From contig CAJNDS010002403.1 in assembly GCA_905221605.1 (NCBI GenBank), positions 64,001 through 125,000 of the forward strand: 61,000 nt of DNA. Direction: 5' to 3'. Within the stretch, counting starts at the first letter, position 1; each line of letters begins with the position of its first letter. The notes under the pieces are model-generated. The model did not search any database. It saw only the letters and a list, made by a program, of their open reading frames with translations, and had not been told where the DNA came from. Source of the DNA: Symbiodinium natans. Its lineage: Eukaryota; Sar; Dinophyceae; Suessiales; Symbiodiniaceae. Shown here in pieces: positions 1-12,585 of the stretch. Position numbers and translations under genes: made by a program.

Positions 1-880
1 TCCTTATCCCTAAACCCTTTGCCCTAAACCCTAAACTCTAAATTTAGAACAGTTTAGTGCTGCAGGATCGGGCGATAGCCCGCCTTGGCCAATGTAGGTC
101 GCAGCGTGGGGACAGCGGTGGGACTTTGTTGTTGAAGGGAGGTTTTTCTCCAATACATGCGTTTTCTTTCTATTCATCTTGCAGTTTTGCCGCTGCAGGC
201 TCGTCTCATAGAGCCTGCCTTGGCCGATGTAGGTCGCGGCGTGGGGAAAGCGGTGGAGTTTTTTGTTTGAAGAGTTTTTTCTCCAATACATGCGTTTTTT
301 TTTCTCCATTCATCTTGCGCTTCACTTGGGCTTAGGGCTTAGGGTTTAGGTTGAGGGTTTAGGGTTTGGGGTTCAGGTTTGTGGTGCATTTCTTGGACAG
401 CCGTGAACACGCGTCTCTCTGTGTGTGTCTCTCTGTGTGTGTGTGTGTGTGTGGGGTTAGGTTGCGTTTTGGTGGATTGGCGTTTTTCCGATGCCCAAGT
501 TGGCAATCCAGCCGCAGCTGAAATATCAACAGTTAAGATGGATTTAACAGTATCTCCTGGGGGACTACAGACTGGATAGTCCTTTTCTACATTCCTGCGC
601 TTTGGCCAAACTCAGAAGGCCGGGTTTCAAAGCTCCAGGGCGCCCTAACCCTAAACCCGGAACCCTAAACCCTAAAGGTATGATTTATCCTCCGATCCCT
701 GACACTTCGGCCAATGAAAGACAAACATTAAAGCAACACAGAATTACAAGCCCCTGGACCTCGGGCGACCGCGTACTCCCGTATGTATACGAGTTGTTTT
801 GACACCCTAAACCCTAAACCTTTGTTGCTCAATCTTATAGTTGCGTTTTTTCTTGCCGTTTGCGCCATACGCTTGGATTC
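1..880. repeat. Telomere-like patches and a 134-bp direct duplication
   Basis: Short CCCTAAA runs (1-45, 645-680, 805-820) and TTTAGGG runs (325-375) flank two diverged copies of a roughly 134-bp unit (about 62-195 and 197-320). The copies share GCCTTGGCC..ATGTAGGTCGC and CTCCAATACATGCG. A short GT microsatellite sits at 418-455. I see no gene here. Confidence 0.6.
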
Positions 881-3350
881 GACCCTCAAAACTGCAATTA
901 CTTTTTCGCATTTTGAGCCAAGCACTTATGAGTCCTATGCCTGCCGCACGTTTGCTATTTACAGCCAATTCTAGATCCGCTCCGTGCTTTGGCTCAAAGT
1001 AGAGCCGCCCAGTCAAAGTAGAGCCGGGAGCAATTCGGGATCTACTTTTCGGATCCGCCCAGGGGTCTGGGGATAGGGCTCAAGCGTCAGAATATCCTTC
1101 TTTTCTGGCATGGATAAGAGCTAACTGCATCACGCTGCTTGCGCTGCGGACGTCACCTGAAGAAACCCTAACCGCTGTAGAAAGCAAGCATCATGGCTCG
1201 TAAGTTTTCAAGAGGAGCAAGACAGCTTTTTTTGGTCTGGAGGTCACGTAGATTCCAAGCAGGAAGCAGGACGCTGCAGAGCTGATCGACGGCCAAGCTG
1301 TCTGAAACCATTGTAGATGCAACTGCACACATCCGAATGGACCTGGTTGGGTTTTAGAAGCATTCGAGAAGATTCTTTGGTCCCATGTGAATCTCACACG
1401 CTTCTTTATCTGCGGCACAGATGGCGCCAGAAATCTTCCAGCCTCTTGCACCTGAGGATCTTCTTGGAAGATGCGACGGGCACTTTTCTGAGCCTCAGGC
1501 CACTTGTCTCTGCTGTACGCGGGGAGGCCCTCAAACGAACTGTCAACGAAAATTGGCGTGACCAAGCCTTATATATGGACCCCTTTGTATATTCCTTTGT
1601 AGTTTTTCGGTACCTACAAGGACCCATGATTCAGAGCAACCCCCACGCCTGTTCTGTGATGGGAGTATTCAATATGAGGAAGTTCGGGGTTTAGCGTTCT
1701 CAGCTTGCGACTAGCCGAGGTGCTTCTGCCGGATGTAGGAAACGAGCGCAGCTTCGAGAGGGCTTTCGAGAGGAGCCGCGAAAAGAGTGTCTTGAAAGCT
1801 CGGAGGTTTTGAGAAACACCAGCTTTCGCGTGCCACGGCCTGAGAATTGTCAAAGTTAGTTCAGTAAACGTCTGAAGGGCTTCAGATTGGTCCCAGCGCT
1901 TGTCCCGGACAACTCTGCGCATGCCGGTTCACATGAAGATTCCGTGCCCAAGTGCATGGCTGACTGTCTGCAGATCGCAGGGCGCAGATGAATAGCAGCA
2001 GGCTGGCAGAGAAGCAGCGCAAGAAATGAGAGCTGCCGACAGTCCGAGGTGACTGTCCAGTGCTGACAGCGTTTGGCATTCTGTTTGCATCATTTCCACC
2101 TGTTCCCATTAAGCGCTGTGTGCAGCACTGCGCTCTGGCAATTCACGCTTGGCACATCGTACCATGATTTGCTGCTGGATAGCTCTATAGCTCCAGAGCA
2201 GGCATGCTCAAGGGGCTGAACGCTTTGCTCGTACCAAGTGCTGGCAAAGATCCAAGGAAGAGGAAGAGATCAGGCGTGCTTGGAGCGAAGCCGTTGCCGA
2301 ATCCGAAAGCCGTTTTCGCAGGGGGGGGGGGGTCTTGTGCTCAACGCAGGCGCGCCGTTTAGCGAAACCTCGGGGAGTCGCGGTCGGCTGCACACTTCCG
2401 TGGGGATCTGAGACAGGGAAGACAAACAGAGGTGCGAAGTTCGACAGGCATGCTTTGTGGTGTACGCCTCCTGCGTCCCAAGGCCTGTCGAGAAAAAATT
2501 GGATCAGGAGATCGGCGCATCTAGCAGACTATAGCAAAATTCACGCAGAATAAGCAGAGCTGTGTCGGCAAAGAGCCTTCGGCTTAATGCTACGCAACAA
2601 ATGATTACCTCTGAGCACGCGATGATCAACTAGAGTGTTGCCTGCACTGGTGTGAGGAGCGGTTGTCCGAACCTCAGCCACAGACTCTGAGCCCTCGTTT
2701 GAGGGCACTGGTGTCATGGCGTCATGATGTCTCCTCGAGGTGTTGGTGCCTCTTCCCGTATCACCGACACATGCGTGACGTGGAGGCAGGTGAATTCTCA
2801 GTTTACCATGTTAAGCCATGTGTTCTCGGTCGTGCTGATGGGCTTCGTGAGTGCATCTTTTTTCCTGAAGCTAATGGATCCGAACGCCCCGTCAGATCCA
2901 AAGGAGGGAGTCGTTCACGCAGACATCTCCAGGCTTTTGAATGCATCTCATAAAGCACGGCTGCCGTCCACAGTGAGCTTAGCCAGCTTGGGATTCTCGA
3001 TGATTCTCGATGATTCTCGTGCCCATGGTGGACGTCTGACATGGTCTGCCGCTCGCCCCCTGGATGTGACGTTCATGTCGGTTTCCCTGCGCCATCAGAG
3101 GCCGTCGTGTGCAGGTCGACTGTCGCAGCCCCTGCGAAGGATTGAAAGCCTTCACTATAGGACACGCCAGAGCCAAAGTGGGTTCCTCGAGAGCTGCTTC
3201 AGACTGCTGGGTGCCCAGAGGACTTCTCATCGACCCTATTGAGTTCGCGTGCCTGCTCATCATTGACCAAGTCGCAATACTGAGCCGCTTAAATCTTGGA
3301 GCCCAAAGCATATCCTGAATTTGGTTGTGCTAGACCAGGGATTTTGGCAC
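881..3350. other. Mostly unique sequence, no recognisable gene
   Basis: This stretch has little telomere-like repeat. The longest open frames are minus 1191-1565 (124 codons) and plus 2724-3242 (172 codons). Neither shows a domain or motif I recognise, and dinoflagellate genes need not have long exons, so these may be chance. A 10-nt poly-G run lies near 2320. Confidence 0.3.
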
Positions 3351-4229
3351 AGGAGCTAGTCGCCTACCAGATGCTGCTACACACCTGGCTTCGCCTGGCA
3401 TAGCTGCGCGTGGTGCCTCGATCTATACCGGCGCAACGCATGCAATGCTCATGAGCACATGCGTGGATCTTCGACTGCAAGCAGCACGTGTGCAGTCCAA
3501 GTCACAGATCGAGTGATCGAAATCAGTCTCGAATCGATCGAGGCCAGCAATTGCACAATCGAGGCGCGTGCAAGGCTTGCTCAAAATATGTTGTTAACAC
3601 ACGCGTGTCCCAGGATATGTACTGCGTGCATGGACGCAAATATCGGGCGTGTGGGGAATTGCATGTGCATATATCAAGCTACATGTTTCACCTCACATCA
3701 CGGGCCCCCCAGTCTTAGGAGCACTCGAACAAAATCCTTTGTGTGACATGAAAGCATGTGCCTGCGTGTGCCGGCACGCATGCAACCTGCAGCCTCACAT
3801 GCACTTGCAATTGCAGGCAAGCAAGTGACCCTTTAATTGGCCAGCTATCGAATCCCAGCAGCAGACATCGATCTGGATCGCATTGAATTGAGAGCATAAT
3901 TGCATTGGATCTGGATCACATTGATAGCATAATCGCATCGGATATATACATCTGGATCACATAGATAGCATCGCATCAGGTGCACATATCGCATTCGTAG
4001 CATATATCGAGATTCTCGATCATCGATTCCAAGGCGCCATTTGTAGGTGCAGCTCAAAGCATCAGATCGGATCGGATATGGTTTACACCTCGGATGGCAA
4101 CACAAAATGTATATGCAATTATGTTAGCACCACGCATGCATTGCATGTCTGTGTGTCGACCGACCTCACTGCACCCAAGGATCTCACGCAGATTCATGGT
4201 CACGAGGCACTTGACCGGCGATCTTGGAC
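3351..4229. other. Unique sequence with a short 40-bp tandem repeat
   Basis: Three degenerate copies of a roughly 40-bp unit (ATCTGGATCRCATTGATAGC followed by ATAATYGCATYGG) occupy about 3868-3981. GATC/ATCGAT-rich sequence continues to 4050. No coding region is recognised. Confidence 0.4.
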
Positions 4230-6420
4230 AAGCTAGGGCTTAGGGCCTAGGGCTTGGGGCTGAAAGTGTTTTGGATTTAGGGCTCAGTGTAAATCATGCG
4301 TAATTTGTATACATACATATATATATATATATATATATTATAAGGGTTTGGGCTCTATCAGGGTTTAGGCGTTTAGGGCTCAGGGTTTCGGGCTTAGGGT
4401 TCTAGGCTATTCGGACTTATATACACGGTCGACGTCTTGGGTTTTGGGCTCAGGCTTAAGGTTTAGGGTTCTTGGGGATTCGGGCTTACACGGTTGAAGG
4501 CTTCGATCGGGGTTTTGGGCGTCTTGGGCCTAAACCGTAAACCCTACCCTAAACCCTAAACCAGGCCCGGGTGCCCCCTCCTCCCCGCCCCCCACCCCCT
4601 GTATGATTTAAACCCTCAACCCTAAACCCTCAAGCGAAACCGTCCACCCGAAAACCTATAATTAAGCCCCAAACCCCTGAGGCCTAAACACCTTCAACCC
4701 TAAAGTCTTACTGAAACCGGGAATTCCACAACTCTCAACCCAAGGCCCAAAACCCTAATCCCTAAACCCTTAGCCGCCCATTCCTGATCGCAGGCGCTGA
4801 AGCGCTCGAAGTTCCGCATGGTTGCCTGCGCGGCAACTTTTCATTTTAAGGGAGTTTTTGCTAGGGTTTACCATAGGGTCTTTGGGCATATCTCTGGGCT
4901 TGGGTTTCTTAGGGTACATGTTGATTTTATGCCCTGTGGGCTTGGGTTTTGTTTGGGTGCTTGATTAAGGTCGGTGCCGGGGTTTTTAAGTTTATAGGGT
5001 TTCGGGTTTAACTGGGTTTAGACCTCGATCAGGGCGTGAGCTGTAAGGGCTCTGCCCCAATGAATTGTACTTATAGGGATTAGGGTTTTAGGGTTTGGGG
5101 TTTAGGTCAGGGTATAATTAGGGTTTAGGGTTTAGGGTTCAGGGTTTAAAATGAATTAGGGTTTAGGGTTAAATTAGGGTTTAAAACCAGGGTTGGCCTC
5201 AAAAAAGGCTCGATCAATACATGACCCCTCCTTAAAATTCGGGTTCATAGGGTTTAGGGTTTAGCCGGCAGAATTCTGGGCCGGTCGAGAATGCAGGCCC
5301 TTGGCCAATGCCAGTTCATGGCCCAGGGTGTTAATGCCACGGGTCTCCCAAAAGATGGGCTCCACGTGCTCGAGCCCGGACATCCGTGAGGTCCAGCGCC
5401 GGAGGGGATTGGAGCATCGCGCAATCGCGCACGGCGTGCTCAGCCACACATTGGGCATTGCTCATTGCTCAGACGGTACAGACGTTTCATATTAGTATAT
5501 AGGGTTTAGGGTTTGGGTGTAGGGTTTAGGGCTATTTATTACATGTAGGGCTGCGTGCGGTACCGCTAAGGCGCCCGTTTATTCTAGGCGTTTTGGGTTT
5601 ACTAGGGTTTATTAGGGTTTCGGATTTACCCCGAATGCAGACTTCGGCCCATAGCGCAGGGAACACAAATTAAGAAAGGCCCCCTAGCTTATAAACCCTC
5701 CGTCGTGCGCCCATATACATGGCTTTTGTAGGGTTCGATCTCCTTACAGGGTTCTAGGGTTTTAGGATTCAAACGGGATTTAGAGTTACAATGGTGCAAG
5801 ACCGGGCTTCGCAAATTCTACCCTGCATACATGTAGGGTTTAGGGTAGGGTTTTGGGGTTTTAGGGTTTAGGGTTTACGGGTTTACGGGTTTAGGGGTTT
5901 AGAGGTTTAGGGGTTTAGGGGTTTAGGGGTTTAGGGTTTCGACTCTCACACTGGCGCACACGCTAGGGTTTAGGGTTTAGGGTTTAAGGTTCAGGGTCTA
6001 GGGTTGAGGGTATTAGGGTTGACTAGGGGTGTACTAGCCTTCGGCCGCGCCTGCCGTTGCCGTCGCTCTTGGGCGCATCCACAGAATCCTGGGCCGGCTG
6101 CGGGTTTGGGTTCTAGGGTTCATTTGGGTTTACCTATAGAGGGTGTAGGGGTTTAGGGTCCAGGGCTTAGGGTTCAAATCAGGGTTTAGGGTTTAGGGAT
6201 CAAATTAGGGTTTAGGGTTTAGGGCTTAGAGCTTAGGGCTTACGGTTTAGGGTTTCAGTTGGACCTTAAGCCAAAACCCTAGCCCCCTTTAAATCAGCTA
6301 TATATAGACCCATGTGGGGCACTCATGCGGGTCAGTTGGACACATGCGAGAACCCCGATCGTATATATATATATATATATTTATATACTTGTACATGGGG
6401 GTGGGAGGGATAGGGGTTTT
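4230..6420. repeat. Degenerate telomere-like repeats in both orientations
   Basis: TTTAGGG-type repeats dominate, with CCCTAAA-type patches at 4528-4760. An 8-mer variant block (TTTAGGGG) lies at about 5880-5935 and TA microsatellites at 4316-4339 and 6362-6380. Embedded GC-rich shards at 4784-4825, 5265-5470 and 6051-6097 look coding on the minus strand (see findings). Confidence 0.7.
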
Positions 6421-6925
6421 CAACTCATACAGTCATACACAAATTTTATTATCCATGTCATTTCTAATATAAGAATCTAAAGAATTATAGGTTCTGATCT
6501 ATTGATACAAATCTTAAGTATTTCATTCAATACTATTCATTATTCATTAACAAAATAGGAAATTTGTCAAATCTTACAGCCAAACGATTTCTCATGAAAA
6601 TGAACAAAACAAATTGCAAATCATATAGTGAAATACTATTCCTGAAAATTTCAAATCGTCTATATATATATATATGGTCACCCCCCCCATGATCTAGGTT
6701 TTGCTTTGTCCCTATAAAAACCCTCGTAAATACCGATTAAAATGACATGCTGGCTATGCTAGGCGATGTCCTGTTTTTGCACGTCTAGTCCTATGCGAGA
6801 AAACATCTAAATAGTGAAAAACGCGTGTGTTTAGCACTACTTCCACATCACCACATAAAAAAACACCCAAAAAACACATGAAAATGCAATTTGGTAAACA
6901 TGTCTATGAATTATTTGCATAGGAC
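6421..6925. other. AT-rich unique sequence
   Basis: The composition drops to strongly AT-rich compared with its neighbours, with a TA run at 6661-6677. No gene is seen. It directly precedes the large palindrome. Confidence 0.4.
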
Positions 6926-7543
6926 AGGCTTATAAACACAGAATTGTATGCAAAAAACACTTCTTTTTTGCAGAATTTGCAAAATTTGACACAAATCCAA
7001 AAATCCAAAAATCCAAAAATTCAAAACCATGGAGCCGGGAGGCCGCCTTTTTTGGATTTTTTGGTTTTCTCGAGGTTTTTTTGGTTTTTTTTTGGAAAAA
7101 TCCAAAAAAAACCATGTGTTTTTTTGGATTTTACTTGCTCCTGGCCTCAAAAACCTAAAAAACACATGGTTTTTTTTGGATTTTGAGTGAAAATCCAAAA
7201 AAACCCTCGTGTTTTTTTGGATTTCAGGTGCTCCTGGTCTCAGAAACTAAAAAAACACATGGTTTTTTTGGGTTTTCACTCAAAATCCAAAAAAAACCAT
7301 GTGCTTTTTAGGTTTTTGAGGCCAGGAGCAAGTAAAATCCAAAAAAACACATGGTTTTTTTTGGATTTTTCCAAAAAAAACCAAAAAAACATCGAGAAAA
7401 CCAAAAAAATCCAAAAAAGGCGGCCTCCCGGCTCCATGGTTTTGAGTTTTTGGATTTTTGGATTTTTGGATTTTTTAGCAAATTTAGCAAAGTTTGCAAA
7501 CAAAATGCTTTTCTTGCATAAAGAATGTGTATTGTTATAAGTT
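6926..7543. repeat. 0.6-kb foldback palindrome
   Basis: Two arms of about 300 bp are inverted around position 7233. Landmarks pair across the centre: CCATGG with GGAGCCGGGAGGCCGCC at 7027-7047 matches its complement at 7422-7439, and GCTTATAA..ATGC at the left edge matches GCAT..TTATAAG at the right. The arms hold nested TTTTTTGGATTTT and ACACATGG motifs that are themselves inverted. It encodes nothing convincing. It resembles a foldback transposon or a large hairpin-forming MITE. Confidence 0.85.
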
Positions 7544-7659
7544 GGTTCTTCTAACGTGACTGCCTTGCACACCCACAGAGAAAAACACACAAACACACCC
7601 ACCATTTCGTTGTTATTTCAATTCAGCCTGTTCGGTATGCAGGGCGTAGCGCTAACATG

Positions 7660-9460
7660 TAAAGTTCCATTAGATTAAATTACGAATGAGGCTTAGAAGA
7701 GGATGTCTTGGGATGTGGCGTCTCAATATAAAAAGTAATATAGAATGAAATAGAGAGGGTTTCTTAGGGCGTGTTTCTGAAGATGTGGACCTGCAATTCA
7801 AAAGTCTAATTGTACTTCAAAAAGAGTGGGGCTTCGAAGAGGATGTCTTGGGGTGTGGCCTCTTAATTTAAACGTCTATTTAAGTGGAATCACAAACGAA
7901 GTCCAGATGAGGATTTCTTAGGGTGTGGTGTTTTAGTGCAAACCTCAAATTACATTTCATTACGACGCGGGGCCAGAGGAGACTTTCACAGGGTGTGGTC
8001 GGTAAAATAGAATTCCAAAGAGGGAGGCTTAGAAGAGCGTGGCCTCTTAATTGTTTTACTTGGTTTGGTTTTACGAACGAAGCTGTGGCTTTATCATACA
8101 CAGGTCTTAGGGTGTGGCCTTTGAAATTCTGTCTAAAGGGGTGTGGCCTCTAAACTTAAAAGTTCAATTTATGTGGAATTACAAACGAGTCCAGATGAGG
8201 ATTTCTTAGGGTGTGGCGTTTTAATACAAACCTCAAATACCATTTTATTACGAAGCGAGGCCAGGGGAGAATTTCATAGGGTGTGGTCTGCAAAATAAAA
8301 TTCGAAATAGGTAGTAACCAATGAAGCTTAGAAGAGGATGTCTTGGGCCGGGGCCTCTTAATTTATTTGCTTGACTTGGGTTTAATTACTAACGAAGCTA
8401 TGGCTTTATCATACACAAGTCTATGGACATTTCACTAATAGGCCCCAGAAGAGGATTTCATAGAGTGTGGCGGTTAAATATGGAATTGTAAGTACATTCA
8501 AATACGATACGAATGGGGGCTCATGATAAAAAAATTCTGTGCAAGAGTTACATACGAACCTAGCCTAGGTCAGAACTTCTTAGGGTGTGGGCTTCTTACC
8601 TAGAGTTATAAACTTCTTATGAGATTCTGTTACGAACAGGCCCCAGAATGGTGTGGCATTTTTAATACAAGCATCTAGGCAAATCGAAAATAAGTCTAAT
8701 TACAAACGAATGTCTAATGAGTATTCTTGGGGTGTGGCTTTGTAATACAGACTTCTAATTAATCTTCATTACAAATAAGGGCCAGAAAGGGATTTCATAG
8801 GGTGTGGTCTGCAATATAAAATTCTAACTCGGCTTCATTGCGAGGGATGTCCTTGGGCTGGCCTCTGAATATACACTTGCTTTACTTGGGTTCAATTACG
8901 AACGAAGCCCAGAAGAGGATTTCTTAGGGTGTGGGTTTACAATATGAAATCAAATTGCATTTCATGTCGAATGGAGCCAGAGGAAGATTTCATTGGGTGT
9001 GGGAAGAACAAAAAGATTCTAAATAGGTATTAACCAATGAGGCTTAGAAAAGGATGTCTTGGGGCTGGGCCTCTTAGCATGTTTTTTAACTTGGGTTAAT
9101 TACGAACAAAGCTGTGGCTTTATCAGACACAAGTCTACTGAAATTTCATTAAGAGGGCCCAGAAGAGGACTTCATAGGGTGTGGCCTTTAAGGATAGAAT
9201 TCTTTCCTAGGGTGTGGGCTTCTTATATAGAAGCACTTTCTCAATAAACTAGGAAGGAAGCCCAGATGAGGATTTCTGAGGCTGTAACCTCTGCATATAA
9301 AGTTCTTGTGAGATTTTGTTACGGACAGGCAGGCCCCAGAAGAGGATTTCATAGGGTGCGGCTTTTAATTGGCAAATTTAGATTTCTAAATAAATTTTAC
9401 TACGAATGAGGCCAGTGGCCTTTTAATTTTCATTCCGAATTAGGTTTAAATCTCGTTTCG
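7660..9460. repeat. Satellite array, about 69-bp period
   Basis: About two dozen degenerate units carry AGGATTTCTTAGGGTGTGG, followed by CCTCTTAATTT and ATTACGAACGAAG. Starts at 7911/7979, 8197/8265/8334, 8717/8785 and 8912/8980/9050 give spacings near 68-70 bp. Longer blocks recur: 7911-8101 resembles 8197-8410 and 8912-9130, including GCTRTGGCTTTATCA. This indicates a higher-order repeat. No gene is seen. Confidence 0.8.
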
Positions 9461-9479
9461 ATGGGCCCGAAAGGCCTTC

Positions 9480-11814
9480 CGACCTAGATCATGGGGGGGG
9501 GGGTGAGCATATATATATATATTTATATGAGCCTGAGACCTTTAGGATTCTTTTGGCTTAGTGTTTACAAGCCCTTTAAAAAAAACAAAGCCAAACGCGA
9601 TAAATATAGAAATATATATATATGCTATTAAATGAACGCGTCCACTACATGTCTCCATCTGTTCAAATATAGCTTAGCTTTCTACTCCCGAAACCTTCAC
9701 CTCTAGGGTCGTGACTGTAGTCCGATGCATCTTCTCGCTTCCTTGCTCATAGCTGTGCTTGAAACACTGACTTGCTGCGAGTAGCTGCGAGTCCATCATT
9801 TCTGCTTATGTGTGTCGCTTTTACTAAGATAAGTGGCTCGCGCTTCGGATAAGCTGTACATTGCAAAAACAAACTGCACGGTTTAGGCTTTAACCTACAA
9901 GGTTTATGGTTTAGGGTTTAGGGTTTAAGGTTTGTGGTTTAAGGTTTATGGTTTAGGGTATAGGGTTTAGGTTTTAGGGTTTCGGGTTTAGGGTTTAGGG
10001 TAAAGGTTTAGGGTTTATAGTTAAAGGTTCGGGTTTATGGGTTTTGGATTCATCTGCACCTGGCCAGTTGAGGTTCCAGAGAGACCTTATCCACTAAACC
10101 ATAAGCCATAGACCCTAAACCCTAAACTTTAAACCCTAAACCTTGAACTCTAGCCCTGAACCTTAAACCCACAAGGGCCTTACTTTACTAGACAAACTCC
10201 CCGCGTAGATGAAGATACAGATGAAGAGAGTCATGAGACTGAGCTCGAGCTCGGAGCTGCTCATACATCTCCACCTGTCTAACATTCCTCATCAGTTTCT
10301 ACTCCCTAGATTTTAAGCCTTACACCCTCAACTTTAAACCCTTAACTCTGAATCCTAAATCGAAAACATTAAACCCTCCACCTTGAAACACTCTGAGCTT
10401 TAATCCTAACCCCTTGAACTCTCATATATAAACACTAACCCTGAAGATCGTGATCCTAATCTAAGACGCCTTCCAGCTTCCTTGCTCAGAGCTGTGCTTG
10501 GAAAACTAACATGCTGGCTGTGAGTCCAGCATCTATGGTAGTGGCTCGTGCTCCGCAGATCTGACTGTCCGCACTGAAACACAGAACCGCCACATCCTAC
10601 AGAATTAGATTTGGCATCCAGGAGCCTATGCTTGAATGCCTCGACGTCTGAGATCCAGCAAGGGCCATTCATCTCCAGACAGTCTGAGAAGCACCGTAAA
10701 ACTCTAAACCCTAAAGAAAAAAGAACATCCAAAAAAAACGAGACTTGGGGAGCTTTGGGTCACTCGATTCTTGTGTGACTTTAATTATATGATTGAGAGT
10801 TTAAGGTTTATGATTTTAAGGTTTTGCGTTTAGAGTTTTCGACTTAGGGTTTAGGGTTTAGGTTTTAGTATTGAAGATTAAGATTTAGAGTCCATGCTGT
10901 AGGGTTTAGAATTACCAGGCAATCCGAGAAGCAACGTTAAACTCTAATTCCTGTGAAAAAACTAACAAAAAACGAGACTTGAGAAGCTTCGGGACACTCG
11001 TTTACGTAGCTGCTTAGCTTCCCGAACAACCTTTCCTGTTTCCTGTGGCCCTGCCGCATCTCGGCAGCATAAACCATCTACTCGATCTCTCATGTGAAAG
11101 CTGAACACACTCAGTCAAGATCTTCCCCATAGTCATCCTGTCAGATAAGTTCGCGTCTTATTATTTCAGGATCGTAAATTCCACTGATTCGAGATTTGGA
11201 GTAGAACCTTTATACACTTGCAAGGAAGACCATTAACCTTGCTGCAGGATTCGAAGTGTAAGGTCTGGGAGTATGTCTGAGTGTTTAAAAATTAGGCTTC
11301 AGGTTTTAGGACTTATAACTTAAACTCTCAACCCGACCGGGCCTCCCCAAAGTACTGACGGCGCAAGTGGGAATCGCGCCACCATGTACTTGCCTTGGAT
11401 TAGGTCTTGTGGCTTTCACTGATTAACCTAAAGTCTGAACTTTAAACCCTAAACCCTAAACCCTAAATCCTAGACCACAAACCCTACTAAAAGCGTCAAT
11501 CTCCCTATGTCATGAAGCACTAAACCTTCACTTCCTAAACCCCGAAACTTTAAATCCCTACCTTTGTAACGTTCAACCTTAACTACGTTCCAAACCTTAA
11601 TGAAACTTTATATTCCCTGTCTTCCCTGCCAGCAGGAAAATGACTACAACCCTACACACCCTCTTAAAACGATAAACCGATTTTGGACTGCGGTACTATA
11701 ATGCGTCGGCTTATTTCAAGATGCTTGTTTAGGTTTCGGCTTAATTGTTTTGAGATTTGTTGGGAGGTCAAGAGCGATTTGCGTTGGACCTTCTGGCTTT
11801 TACTGTATCAAGTT
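9480..11814. repeat. Degenerate telomere-like region with dispersed duplications
   Basis: TTTAGGG patches (9900-10045) and CCCTAAA patches (10080-10180, 11440-11490) alternate. A segment at 9711-9865 recurs diverged at 10446-10565 (CTTCCTTGCTCA.AGCTGTGCTTG). A second pair is 10678-10780 and 10918-11010 (AAACGAGACTTG.G.AGCTT). A minus-strand frame at 10406-10732 (108 codons) has no recognisable domain. Confidence 0.5.
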
Positions 11815-12585
11815 TAATGTTTAGGGTTCAAGGTTTAGGGTCTAGCGTTTAGGGTTTAAAGTTTAATGTCTAGGGCTTAAGGTGTAGGGTTTAAGGTAGC
11901 AAGTTTAAAGCTAGCGCTTATTACTTAAGGTTTAGGGTTTGAGGTTTTGGCTGAAACATGTAAAGTCTGCTTCGGACAGTGAGGCCCACACCTGAACTTC
12001 CTGTCCATCATCTCCATTGCCAGAGTCCTCATATAACTTTAGCCCTAAACCGTAGGCGCTAAGATCTAGACCCTCAACCCTAAAGTCTGAATCCTAAATC
12101 CCAAACGTCCCAAACCCTCAAGCCTAAATCATGAAATCGCAAACCTGTTTTGAAAGCGTCAACCCCATCACAGCCTGAACGGTATACTTTTAACTTCCAA
12201 GCCGTAAAATTGAAAACTTAACTCGCAAAACCTGAAACCTTTCAAGGTTTAAATGAGAATGAAATTTTATAAACCCTGTCAACCTTGTCTCTCCCGAAAA
12301 TAATTACAACCCTGCAAAGCAAACTTTTTTACTTATACAGACGCAGTACTTTCAACAGCCATTAAAAAGGTTAATCTGTTTTAGAAAGTTTAAACCTCTA
12401 ACATCTAAGTCTAAACCTAAACCTTAAATCGTTCTACACGCTCGATTCCCGAAGGATGCTATATGGGCTCCTATCTCAATAGCTCTGCTGGGTTCTGGCC
12501 AGAAAACTCGCAATAAGGGTTTAGGACTTAGGGTTGAGCGTTTAAGCTTTCGAGTGTAGGACTGCCATAATACAAGACGTCAAGT
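11815..12585. repeat. 0.77-kb tandem duplication, copy 1
   Basis: This segment repeats directly at 12586-13345 with an offset of about 772 bp. Shared landmarks include GGCTGAAACATGTAAAGTCT, CCTGTTTTGAAAGCGTCAACC and GATTCCCGAAGGATGCTATA. The edges are telomere-like. No gene is seen. Confidence 0.85.

Noticed and set aside
985-1005. TTTGGCTCAAAG near 1 kb as a spliced-leader relic
   Set aside because: The match to the leader end is imperfect and too short to stand out from chance.
6911-7605. Open frames inside the palindrome
   Set aside because: They consist of Phe/Lys-rich low-complexity translation of TTTTTTGG repeats.
7660-9460. CRISPR-like array
   Set aside because: Repeats are degenerate, spacing varies, and spacers are themselves related; it is a eukaryotic satellite.
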